DNA of 64,000 bases from Lysobacter concretionis Ko07 = DSM 16239 (lineage in GTDB: Bacteria > Pseudomonadota > Gammaproteobacteria > Xanthomonadales > Xanthomonadaceae), in contig NZ_AVPS01000004.1 of the NCBI RefSeq assembly GCF_000768345.1, positions 248,001 through 312,000 of the forward strand, written 5' to 3'. Both the position numbers and the translations under genes were made by a program. The notes below the pieces were generated by a model. The model was not told where the DNA came from. It made no database searches and saw only the letters and a list, made by a program, of their open reading frames with translations. Below, piece after piece: positions 19,301 to 26,119 of this stretch. Numbering within the stretch: position 1 is the stretch's first letter; each line of letters opens with the position of its first letter.

Positions 19301-19782
19301 TGGCTTCGGCCCGGGCCGTGTCGACATCGCCGGTGACGCGCGGCCTGGCGGGCCTGCCCGTGCTGCTGGTGGACAACGACCCGCTGGCCTTGTCGGCGCT
19401 CGCCGGCATCCTGCGTGGCTGGGGTTGCCAGGTGCTCGACGCCGCAGACCGCGCTGGCGCGCAGGCGCGCATGGCCGAATCCGCCGCCGCGCTGTGGCTG
19501 TTCGATTACCACCTCGACGACGGCGATACCGGCGTTGGCCTGGCCGCCGACCTGTCGGGCGCCCACGGCGCGCGCCCCACCTTGATCCTCAGTGCCGATA
19601 CCGGCCATGCCGTCCGTCGCGCGGTGATGGAGGCCGGTCATTCGCTGTTGGCCAAACCGCTCAAGCCGTTGGCGCTGAAATCCGTGCTCGACCGGCTGCT
19701 GGCCGCGAGCGAGGTGCGAAGCGGCATCACAACCGCGGCTCACCCGGCTCCGACAGGCCGCACCTTACCGTTTGCGCCGTAG
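16339..19782 (+). CDS. Hybrid histidine kinase with sodium/solute symporter-type sensor (SSS-PAS-HisKA-HATPase-REC), MxtR/ErcS'-like
   Basis: A 1147-residue membrane sensor. Residues 1 to about 510 contain some 12-13 helices of the sodium:solute symporter superfamily. A PAS domain starts near 608 (QNMSQGISVVDAQ), then a coiled linker. The HisKA H-box has His783 in AAIGHDLMQPLHAAQ. The ATPase domain shows NAVRYTKAG, DTGPGIEP and GQGLGLGLSI, and a C-terminal REC domain has the phosphoacceptor Asp1056 in LFDYHLDDG. This architecture is that of MxtR/ErcS'-type kinases that, with a LuxR-type regulator, control acetate and energy metabolism in pseudomonads; a matching LuxR regulator lies at 23.3-24.0 kb. 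Ligand and function are inferred. Confidence 0.92.
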   Translation: MLSFTVVALASLAWLGLMFGAALYAERHPTVFARHWRHVYALSLAVHCTSWTFYGTVTQAARYGWPLPPTFLGAILLYALAVGFMIRLVRLARETNATSIADLIATRLSKDAWLAATVTLVAALGLIPYIALQLKAVAMSFAMLTTSNAGSTAPAWQDSALYVALAMAVFAMLFGTRRASAAEHNRGLVLAMAFESVFKLAAMLAIGAFVWFGLDVAGAGTGVALQELPLQEAIPAEPSGGFVPLVLLGALAMFILPHQFHIGVVECRDERDVRTARWQFPLYLVLIALPVLPLATAGAALLGDAVPSDMYVLALPLSQGHEGLALFAFLGGLSAATGMVVVSTLTLGLMIGNHWFAPGLLRGAWSRNDGSDLRGSVLLLRRCGIVVIMLLAWGYSRLVGGNEALADVGAVSFSALATLAPALAFAVWRSQTPPRAAVIGVVVGFAAWAWVLLLPTMFELGGPPPAWIEAGPFGLHLLSPDGLFGLTGWSRLGRAVGASLFLGTLATVLGWIWRRDTPRRSYRGLDAKTLRDASLRFLPRERVLQLLRGVPAAGAVPVPVEAGIERELAAVLGSASARVLLDAARRETGRDLDTVATIVGEASADLRFNQRVLEAALQNMSQGISVVDAQLRLVAWNRRYAELFQYPPELLQVGRPIADLSRWALEKLPPQGDIERALERRLAFMRAGTPHLTERVMPGAATAGGGIAEDAIIEIRGNPMPGGGFVATFTDVTDFRRAEAGLLQANETLEHRVVERTADLQVATREAERANDAKSRFLAAIGHDLMQPLHAAQLFTDALSTQLAGQAQRDVLAQIGGALDSTSALLTGLLDMSRLEAGGLVPEPRDFPLAEVLEPLASEFSAIAAARGLAFRFVPTAAWVHSDPQLLRRALQNFLANAVRYTKAGSVLLGVRRSGGGWRIEVHDTGPGIEPAMQTAIFEEFRRGDDAPGQGLGLGLSIADRIAQLLHAPLSLRSMPGRGTVFAVQVAMASARAVSTSPVTRGLAGLPVLLVDNDPLALSALAGILRGWGCQVLDAADRAGAQARMAESAAALWLFDYHLDDGDTGVGLAADLSGAHGARPTLILSADTGHAVRRAVMEAGHSLLAKPLKPLALKSVLDRLLAASEVRSGITTAAHPAPTGRTLPFAP

Positions 19783-19831
19783 TCTGGTGCGCGCCTGTCC
19801 GGGTGCACAGATCAACCCGAGGAGTCGATGC

Positions 19832-20818
19832 ATGCCGTCCGTCCGCCTGAAGTGCTTCCACTGGCGCGTCGTCTCGATGGCTGGAGTGGTGGCCGTGCTG
19901 CTCGCCGGCTGCGCCGAGTCGCCACCGCAGGCGCTGGGCACGCTGGAGTTCGACCGCATCACCCTGCCAGCGCCAGCGGCCGAGCGGATCGTGGCGATCC
20001 ATGTGCGCGAGGGGCAGCGGGTCGTCCGGGGGCAACCGGTGTTGCAGCTGGAACAGACCGCCACCGGCTCGACCGCGCGCGCACTGCAGGCCCAGGCAGC
20101 GGGCCAGCGCAGCGCACTGGACGAACTTGAGGCCGGTCCGCGCGCCGAGGAAATCGCCCGCGCCCGCGCCGGAGTCGCCGCCGCACAGGCGCAGGCCCGC
20201 GAGGCCGATGCGTATTACGCCCGCCTGCGACCGCTTGGCCGTCAGCAACTGGTGGCCGCCGCCGATGTCGACAACGCCCGGGCTGCGGCCGTTACCGCTG
20301 CCGCCAATGCCCGCGCCGCGCAGGCGGCCTTGGACGAGCTGGAACACGGCACCCGCAAGGAGCGGATCGCGCAGGGTGCAGCCGCTCTGGAAGCGGCCAC
20401 CGCGCAGGTCGCCGCGCAACGGGTGAGCCTCGACAAACTGAGCGTGGTGGCGCCGCGCGCAGGCGTGATCGACAGCCTGCCGTACAGGCTGGGCGACCAG
20501 GCTCCGGTCGGCGCGCCGTTGGCGGTGATGCTGGTGGGCGACGCGCCGTATGCGCGGGTCTACGTGCCCGAACCCATCCGGGCAAACGTCACCGTGGGAC
20601 AGCCGGTCAAGGTGTTCGTGGACGGTCGTCCGCAGGCGCTGGACGGAAAGGTGCGGATGGTGCGCAGCGAGCCGGGCTTCACCCTGTACTACGCGCTGAT
20701 CGGCGATGACGTGGCACGGCTGAGCTACCTCGCCGAGATCGACCTCACCGCGGCGGACGCGGCAGCGCTGCCGGCCGGGCTGCCGGTGCGGGTCGAGTTC
20801 CTGCCGGGCAAAGACTGA
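19832..20818 (+). CDS. HlyD-family periplasmic adaptor lipoprotein of an ABC exporter
   Basis: A 328-residue membrane-fusion protein. A signal sequence ends in the lipobox LLAGC, so it is probably lipidated at that Cys (about residue 26). A biotinyl-lipoyl-like half (VREGQRVVRGQPVLQLEQ) is followed by a long Ala/Gln/Arg-rich coiled coil at about 80-210, then the second lipoyl half and beta-barrel. GAGGAG precedes the ATG at 19832. It overlaps the ATPase gene start (TGATG). The arrangement is like ybhG-ybhF-ybhS/R. Substrate unknown, probably a toxic small molecule. Confidence 0.88.
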   Translation: MPSVRLKCFHWRVVSMAGVVAVLLAGCAESPPQALGTLEFDRITLPAPAAERIVAIHVREGQRVVRGQPVLQLEQTATGSTARALQAQAAGQRSALDELEAGPRAEEIARARAGVAAAQAQAREADAYYARLRPLGRQQLVAAADVDNARAAAVTAAANARAAQAALDELEHGTRKERIAQGAAALEAATAQVAAQRVSLDKLSVVAPRAGVIDSLPYRLGDQAPVGAPLAVMLVGDAPYARVYVPEPIRANVTVGQPVKVFVDGRPQALDGKVRMVRSEPGFTLYYALIGDDVARLSYLAEIDLTAADAAALPAGLPVRVEFLPGKD

Positions 20819-21867
20819 TGTCGGAGCAGGCGCCGGCGAGGGCGGTTGACGCCGCGCGCGATCCGGAAAGCTGCGAGCCCGTCATTCTCGCGCGCGGGAT
20901 GACCAAGCACTTCGGCCCCGTCGTTGCTGTCGATCACGTGGACCTGAGCGTTCCCAAGGCCAGCGTGTACGGCTTCCTGGGCCCCAACGGTTCGGGCAAA
21001 TCGACCGCGATCCGGATGCTCTGCGGCCTGCTGACCCCCACCGACGGCGACATCCGGGTGCTGGGCCTGCGCATTCCCGAGCAGACCGCCAAGCTGCGTC
21101 AGCGCATCGGTTACATGACCCAGAAATTCTCGCTGTTCGACGACCTGGGCGTGCGCGAGAACCTGGAGTTCATGGCCGCGGTGCAGGGGCTGTCGAAAGC
21201 CGAGACCCGCACCCGTGTGGATGACCTGGTCGCGCAGTACCACTTCGGCGACCGTCAGGAGCAGCTTGCAGGCAGCCTGAGCGGCGGCCAGAAGCAGCGG
21301 CTGGCGCTCGCGTGCGCGATTGTCCACCGGCCCGAACTGCTGTTCCTGGACGAGCCCACCAGCGCGGTGGATCCCGAGTCGCGCCGCGATTTCTGGGAGA
21401 AGTTGTTCGAGCTGGCCGATACCGGCACCACGATCCTCGTCTCCACCCATTACATGGACGAGGCCGAGCGCTGCCATCGGCTGGCGATCCTCGACGAAGG
21501 CAGACTGGTGGCCGACGGCACACCCGACGAACTCACCGCCCGCCTCGCCGGACGCACGGTGGAGGTGCAGGCCGGGCAGCCCCGGCAGGCGCAGCGCGCG
21601 CTGGTCGATGTGGCCGGCGTGCTCAGCGTCGCGCAGATCGGCAACAAGCTGCGGGTGCTGGCCGATGAGGGCGTCGATGCCGCCCCGCGCGTGCGCCAGG
21701 CGCTGGCCGATGCCGGGCTGCACGCGCAATTGGTGGATAGCCCGCCCAGTCTGGAGGACGTGTTCGTCGATGTGACCCGCAAAGGCCGGCAATCAGGAGC
21801 AGCGGGTTCGGCACTCGCACGAACCCGGGACGATTCGCCGCCTTCCGCGCCGGAGGCGCGGCAATGA
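20818..21867 (+). CDS. ABC exporter ATP-binding protein (YbhF/DrrA-like)
   Basis: A 349-residue ATPase with Walker A GPNGSGKST, signature LSGGQKQRL, Walker B LLFLDEPTSAVD and the switch His in VSTHYMDEAERC. After the nucleotide-binding domain (to about residue 235) comes a C-terminal domain typical of the ABC-2 drug or polymer exporters. It is translationally coupled to the adaptor upstream and to the permease downstream by ATGA overlaps. Confidence 0.92.
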   Translation: MSEQAPARAVDAARDPESCEPVILARGMTKHFGPVVAVDHVDLSVPKASVYGFLGPNGSGKSTAIRMLCGLLTPTDGDIRVLGLRIPEQTAKLRQRIGYMTQKFSLFDDLGVRENLEFMAAVQGLSKAETRTRVDDLVAQYHFGDRQEQLAGSLSGGQKQRLALACAIVHRPELLFLDEPTSAVDPESRRDFWEKLFELADTGTTILVSTHYMDEAERCHRLAILDEGRLVADGTPDELTARLAGRTVEVQAGQPRQAQRALVDVAGVLSVAQIGNKLRVLADEGVDAAPRVRQALADAGLHAQLVDSPPSLEDVFVDVTRKGRQSGAAGSALARTRDDSPPSAPEARQ

Positions 21868-22967
21868 ACTGGCGCCGGCTTTCGGCGGTGGCGATCAAGG
21901 AGTTGCGCCAGATCCGCCGCGACCGGATGACGCTGGCGATGATCATCGGCATTCCGGTGATCCAGCTGATCCTGTTCGGATTCGCGATCAACATGACCTT
22001 GCGCGGCCTGCCGACGGCGGTGGCGGATCAGGCCAACACCGCGGCGTCGCGGGCGGTCGTGATGGACCTGTTCGCCACCGGCGTGGTCAAGCCGGTCGCC
22101 CAGGCCGACACCCCGCAGGAGCTGATGTCGCTGATCCGCCGCGGAACCATCAGCATCGGCATCGTGATTCCGCCCGACTTCGAGCGCCGCCGGATCGAGG
22201 GCCGCGAAGCGGTGCAGGTGCTGGTCGACGGCAGCGATACCGCCGTGCAGAGCGCGGCCATGCAACTGGCGCAGATGCCGCTGGACGACCCCGGGCGAGT
22301 CCGGCCACTCACGTCATCGCCACCGGCCCCGGCCATCAACGTGGTCAGCTTCTACAACCCCGAACGGCGCTCGGCGATCCACATCGTGCCCGGCCTGATC
22401 GGAGTGATCCTGACCATGACGATGGTGATGTTCACCGCGGTGGCCATCGTGCGCGAACGCGAGCGCGGCAACATGGAACTGCTGATCGCCACGCCGCTGA
22501 GCACCGCCGAGTTGATGGTCGGCAAGGTGCTGCCCTACATCGGCATCGGGCTGGTGCAGATCACCCTGATCCTGCTGCTGGGGATGTGGATCTTCCAGGT
22601 GCCGGTGCGCGGCAGCCTGCTGGATGTCTACCTCGCGTCGGGGCTGTTCGTGCTGGCCAACCTGAGCCTGGGCCTGCTGATATCGACGCGCGCGAAGTCG
22701 CAGTTCCAGTCGATGCAGATGACGTTCTTCGTGTTCCTGCCGTCGATCCTGCTGTCGGGCTTCATGTTCCCGTTCAACGGCATGCCGGCGGCCGCGCGCT
22801 GGTTTGCCGAGGTATTGCCGCTGACCCATTTCCTGCGCCTGATCCGCGGCGTCATGCTGCGCGGTGCCGGGCTGGGCGAGATGTGGCTGGAGATGCTCGC
22901 GCTGGCAGCGTTCACCGCGGTGATGATGACGGTGGCGATCCTGCGCTTCAGCCGGCGGCTGGATTAG
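21864..22967 (+). CDS. ABC-2 type permease (YbhR/YhhJ-like)
   Basis: A 367-residue permease. One N-terminal helix (about 20-40) is followed by a periplasmic domain of about 130 residues. Five more helices follow from about residue 170, with RERERGNMELLIATPLS typical of ABC2_membrane proteins between the second and third. It is the last gene of the adaptor-ATPase-permease operon. One permease gene alone implies a homodimer, whereas YbhFGSR uses two. Confidence 0.9.
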   Translation: MNWRRLSAVAIKELRQIRRDRMTLAMIIGIPVIQLILFGFAINMTLRGLPTAVADQANTAASRAVVMDLFATGVVKPVAQADTPQELMSLIRRGTISIGIVIPPDFERRRIEGREAVQVLVDGSDTAVQSAAMQLAQMPLDDPGRVRPLTSSPPAPAINVVSFYNPERRSAIHIVPGLIGVILTMTMVMFTAVAIVRERERGNMELLIATPLSTAELMVGKVLPYIGIGLVQITLILLLGMWIFQVPVRGSLLDVYLASGLFVLANLSLGLLISTRAKSQFQSMQMTFFVFLPSILLSGFMFPFNGMPAAARWFAEVLPLTHFLRLIRGVMLRGAGLGEMWLEMLALAAFTAVMMTVAILRFSRRLD

Positions 22968-22980
22968 CGAAGCCCGGATC

Positions 22981-23051
22981 CTGCCGTCATTCCTCGACTG
23001 CCGTCATCCCCACGACTGCCGTCATCCCCACGACTGTCGTCATCCCCGCGA
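22981..23051 (+). repeat. Tandem repeat, four units of 17-18 bp
   Basis: Units CTGCCGTCATTCCTCGA, CTGCCGTCATCCCCACGA (twice) and CTGTCGTCATCCCCGCGA follow head to tail. It begins 14 bases after the permease stop. The last unit runs into a CCCCGC/GCGGGG hairpin. It looks like an expanded edge of the element described at 23038-23285. Confidence 0.9.
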
Positions 23052-23285
23052 AGGCGGGGGTGAGGTCGGGCGTTTGCGAGCCACTGGCTCGCGTCCGATC
23101 GAACGCCCAAGCGCTATGCGCGCGGGCCGGGGATCGCAAGATCCATGGACGTCAAGTCGTTGATTGGCACGTTCATGGGCGACTCGCTGTGCTCGCCCTG
23201 CGGGTCGTCCTTTTCGGACGATCTGCGCGCTGCGCGCTTGTCCCGCCTACGACCGTAGGAAGTCCAGTCGGACGCGGGAGTGACG
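23038..23285. repeat. Candidate MITE-like element in the gene-less 22968-23325 stretch
   Basis: About 248 bp bounded by imperfect terminal inverted repeats: CGTCATCCCCGCG at 23038-23050 against CGCGGGAGTGACG at 23273-23285 (11 of 13 match). Inside are a hairpin GCGAGCC/GGCTCGC near 23077-23093, an outer GGGCGTT/AACGCCC pairing, and CCTACG/CGTAGG. A 37-codon frame starting MDVKSLIGTF (from 23144) shows no recognisable protein features. No transposase is present, so mobility would depend on one elsewhere. The remainder of the gap, 23286-23325, shows nothing notable. Confidence 0.45.
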
Positions 23286-23325
23286 ATCAAAAGCGGATTG
23301 CTCAGAGCATCCCCGGCGAAGCCAC

Positions 23326-23991
23326 TCAGCCTTCCAGCTGGCGCGCCGGATCGGTCAGTTCCAGCTCGCGCAACACCACGCCGGCCTGGGTGCGGTTGCG
23401 CACGCCCAGGCGCTCGAAAATGGCGGACAGGTGCGCTTTCACCGTGCGCTCCTGCACATCCAGCCGGTCGGCGATCTGCTTGTTCAACAGGCCCTCGGCG
23501 ACGAAGGTCAGCACCCGGAACTGCTGCGGCGACAGGCTGGCCAGACGCGCGGCGAGGTCGGCGTCGGTGCTGGAGCTCTGGGTGCGCGACACCGCTGCAC
23601 GCAGGGACGGCGGCAGCCATTGCTCGCAGGCCAGCACCGCACGGATCGCGCCGCGCAATTCATCCAGACCGGAGCTCTTGGGCAGGTAGCCCGCCGCGCC
23701 GTGGTCGAGCGCGCGCCGCACCACGCGCGGATCGTCATTGGCCGACACCACCACCACCGCCACGGCCGGGTATTGCGCGCGGATCGCCGCCAGCCCGGCC
23801 AGCCCGTGATTGCCGGGCATGTGCAGGTCCAGCAGCACCAGGTCGATGTCCGGCTCGGCTTCCAGTACCGCGAGTACGCTGTCCAGCGAGTCCGCCTCGT
23901 GCACGGTCAGGTCGGCCACGGCGTCCGCCGCCGCGCCTCGCAATGCGGCACGGAACAGCGGGTGGTCGTCGGCGATCAGCAGGGAAGGCAT
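23326..23991 (-). CDS. LuxR/NarL-family response regulator (ErdR-like)
   Basis: A 221-residue regulator. The REC domain at residues 1-125 has acidic residues Asp8/Asp9, phosphoacceptor Asp55 (LLDLHMPG), the switch Ser in VVSAND and Lys in YLPKSSG. The HTH domain at about 150-215 contains LSPQQFRVLTFVAEGLLNKQIADRL and VKAHLSAIFERLGV. It is the probable partner of the symporter-type hybrid kinase at 16.3-19.8 kb; in pseudomonads such pairs (MxtR/ErdR) activate acetyl-CoA synthetase. It is transcribed toward the ABC exporter operon and divergent from the hydrolase gene. Partnership is inferred. Confidence 0.88.
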   Translation of the reverse strand: MPSLLIADDHPLFRAALRGAAADAVADLTVHEADSLDSVLAVLEAEPDIDLVLLDLHMPGNHGLAGLAAIRAQYPAVAVVVVSANDDPRVVRRALDHGAAGYLPKSSGLDELRGAIRAVLACEQWLPPSLRAAVSRTQSSSTDADLAARLASLSPQQFRVLTFVAEGLLNKQIADRLDVQERTVKAHLSAIFERLGVRNRTQAGVVLRELELTDPARQLEG

Positions 23992-24099
23992 CGGGAAGAG
24001 GCGGTGCTCGTGAAGGCTGCCAGCCTAGCAAGTGGCCCCGGGCATGGCGTGGTACGAAAGTACGATGGTCGGCGCGGGCGCGCTTGCTAAGGTCGATGC

Positions 24100-25914
24100 A
24101 TGAAAAAATCCACGCCTGTTGCCTTGCTTGCAGTATCCATGCTCGCCGCGCTGGCCCTGATCGCCGGCTGCGCGACATCCGCCCACCAGGGAGGCTCCAC
24201 GATGGGTGTCGATGCCACCACCTTCGAATCGATGCGCGTGAGCGAACATCGCGGTGCCGACGACCTGCTGACCGCCGGCCTCGGTCTGGACGGCCTGCGC
24301 GCGATGGTGCCGCCGGCGTTTGCCGATCCCGCCGCGCCGACCGTGGAGGAAGTGCGCCGCCGGGCGATCTGGAGCAACTGGCGCGGCATCGCCGACCTCG
24401 CACCGGGCGGCGGCTACGGAGATCTGTACGGCAGTCTCGCGCCCGCTCCGGGCCGCGAATACCAGGCGCTGGCGCGCATCCCCGGCGCCCACCAGCCACA
24501 CCGGGTACTGGTGCAGGTACCGGACAATTTCGACCAGCAGGCCCGTTGCATCGTCGTCGCGCCGGCATCCGGCTCGCGCGGCGTGCTCGGTGCGATTGCG
24601 GTCGCCGCACCGTGGGCGCTGCCGAAGGGCTGCGCGGTGGCCTACACCGACAAGGGCGCGGGCAGCGATTATTTCGACCTCGACGCGGGTCTGGGCGTGC
24701 GCGTGGACGGCACGGTGGGCGCGCCCGCCGACGGGTTGGCGTTCGTGCCGCAACCGGACAGCGGCAGCGGCGTCGCGTTCAAGCACGCGCATTCGCGCGA
24801 CAACCCCGAGGCCGACTGGGGCAGGCACGTCAAGCAGGCGGCGCAGTTCGCGTTGCAGGCGCTGGACGAGGCGTTCCCGCAGGCTGAGCGGTTCACCTTC
24901 GACAACACCACGGTGATCGCGGTCGGCATCTCCAACGGCGGCGGCGCGGTGCTGCGCGCGGCCGAGGACGGCGCGGACTGGCTGGATGCCGTGGTCGCCG
25001 GCGAGCCGAACGTAACCGTCGCCGGTGCGCGCCCGATCTACGACTACACCACCGAGGCCGCCTTGCTGATGCCGTGCGCGTTGCCCGCGCTGGGCATTCC
25101 GCCGATGCCGACCGCCGCCGCCCATTGCGCCGCGCTCGCCCAGTCCGGGCTGCTGAGCGGCAGCACGCTGGTCGAGCAGCAGCAGTCCGCCTACGACACC
25201 CTGCGCGCCAACGGCTGGACCGACGAGGCCTTGCGGGCCGGATCGATCAGCGTTGCCTTCGATCTGTGGCGCGCGGTGGCGGTCACCTACGCGTCGGCCT
25301 ACGGGCGCTACGGGGTGGGCGAGCATCCGTGCGGGTATTCGTTCTCGGCGATTGCGGCGGATGGCAGTCCGCGTCCGGCCACCGCCATCGAGCGGGCCAC
25401 GTGGTCATCCGAAGCGGCCGGTATTCCCCCCGGCAATGGCGTCAACATCGTTTCGCCGGCCTTCGATCCGGCAGCGCCGCTGGCCGAGCTGCAATGCCTG
25501 CGCGCCCTGTGGGATGGGGAAGGCAATGCCGCCGATCGCATACGTGAAGGCATCGCGGCGATCCGCGCCGACGTGCCGCGCGAAGGTCTGCCGGTGATGG
25601 TGATCCACGGTCTGGACGACGGTCTGGTACCGCCGGCCTTCAGCAGTGCTCCATACGTGGCGATGGCGCAGGCGGCCGGGCGGGATGTGCACCACTGGCA
25701 GGTCAAAAACACCCAGCACTTCGACGCCTTCCTCGGTCTGCCGGTCTACGGTGCCCAGTACCTGCCGCTGCTGCCGTATGTCTACGAAGCGCTCGACCGT
25801 ACCTGGGCACACCTGCAACACGGCGCCCCCATGCCGGCCGATGCCGTGATCCAGACTACGCCGCGCGGCATGGGCAATCCGATCGAAGCGCGTCATCTGG
25901 CGATTCCGCGCTGA
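24100..25914 (+). CDS. D-(-)-3-hydroxybutyrate oligomer hydrolase (lipoprotein)
   Basis: A 604-residue secreted hydrolase that splits 3-hydroxybutyrate oligomers released from PHB. The N-terminus is a signal peptide with lipobox LIAGC, suggesting membrane anchoring. The nucleophile is probably Ser278 in VGISNGGGAVLRAAE, an alpha/beta-hydrolase elbow, and VIHGLDDGLVPPAF supplies the acid. Length and the WSNWRGIADLAPGGGYG segment fit the 3HBOH family. The window also has a PHA_gran-type protein but no PHB synthase, so the substrate could be environmental PHB. A bidirectional terminator follows. Confidence 0.85.
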   Translation: MKKSTPVALLAVSMLAALALIAGCATSAHQGGSTMGVDATTFESMRVSEHRGADDLLTAGLGLDGLRAMVPPAFADPAAPTVEEVRRRAIWSNWRGIADLAPGGGYGDLYGSLAPAPGREYQALARIPGAHQPHRVLVQVPDNFDQQARCIVVAPASGSRGVLGAIAVAAPWALPKGCAVAYTDKGAGSDYFDLDAGLGVRVDGTVGAPADGLAFVPQPDSGSGVAFKHAHSRDNPEADWGRHVKQAAQFALQALDEAFPQAERFTFDNTTVIAVGISNGGGAVLRAAEDGADWLDAVVAGEPNVTVAGARPIYDYTTEAALLMPCALPALGIPPMPTAAAHCAALAQSGLLSGSTLVEQQQSAYDTLRANGWTDEALRAGSISVAFDLWRAVAVTYASAYGRYGVGEHPCGYSFSAIAADGSPRPATAIERATWSSEAAGIPPGNGVNIVSPAFDPAAPLAELQCLRALWDGEGNAADRIREGIAAIRADVPREGLPVMVIHGLDDGLVPPAFSSAPYVAMAQAAGRDVHHWQVKNTQHFDAFLGLPVYGAQYLPLLPYVYEALDRTWAHLQHGAPMPADAVIQTTPRGMGNPIEARHLAIPR

Positions 25915-25978
25915 GGGTTGAGCCGGTCTGCTCGATCCGGGCAAGGATGAGCCAGATCCATCAAACGAGGCCAAACAG

Positions 25979-26008
25979 AAAAGGGGCACCCTGACAGGCG
26001 CCCCTTTT
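25979..26008. terminator. Bidirectional rho-independent terminator between the hydrolase gene and rluB
   Basis: Stem AAAAGGGGC (25979-25987) with GCCCCTTTT (26000-26008) and a 12-base loop. The A-tract on the left and T-tract on the right let it serve both converging transcripts. Confidence 0.85.
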
Positions 26009-26056
26009 GCTGTTTCGGTTCTCGCCAGGAAGGTCCGGGTAAACCGGCCTTCCGTC

Positions 26057-26076
26057 GTTCCCGCGCAGGCGGGAAC
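26057..26076. repeat. Palindromic GC hairpin of the CCCGCG-rich repeat type
   Basis: Perfect 8-bp stem GTTCCCGC/GCGGGAAC with loop GCAG, followed by CCATGGACGC. It resembles the CCCCGC/GCGGGG hairpin at 23043-23057 and lies 44 bases beyond the rluB end. Confidence 0.7.
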
Positions 26077-26119
26077 CCATGGACGCTGGCTTCATGTTGC
26101 AGTGCGAGAGTCTCCGGGC

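Noticed and set aside
15586-19743. Long minus-strand open frame opposite the hybrid kinase gene
   Set aside because: His/Arg/Gln-rich with no conserved motif, and fully overlapped by a well-supported kinase on the other strand.
22028-22339. Minus-strand frame of 103 residues opposite the ABC permease
   Set aside because: Composition is typical of shadow frames and no start site or homology is seen.
22981-23051. CRISPR array
   Set aside because: Units of 17-18 bp are contiguous with no unique spacers, and no cas genes are present.
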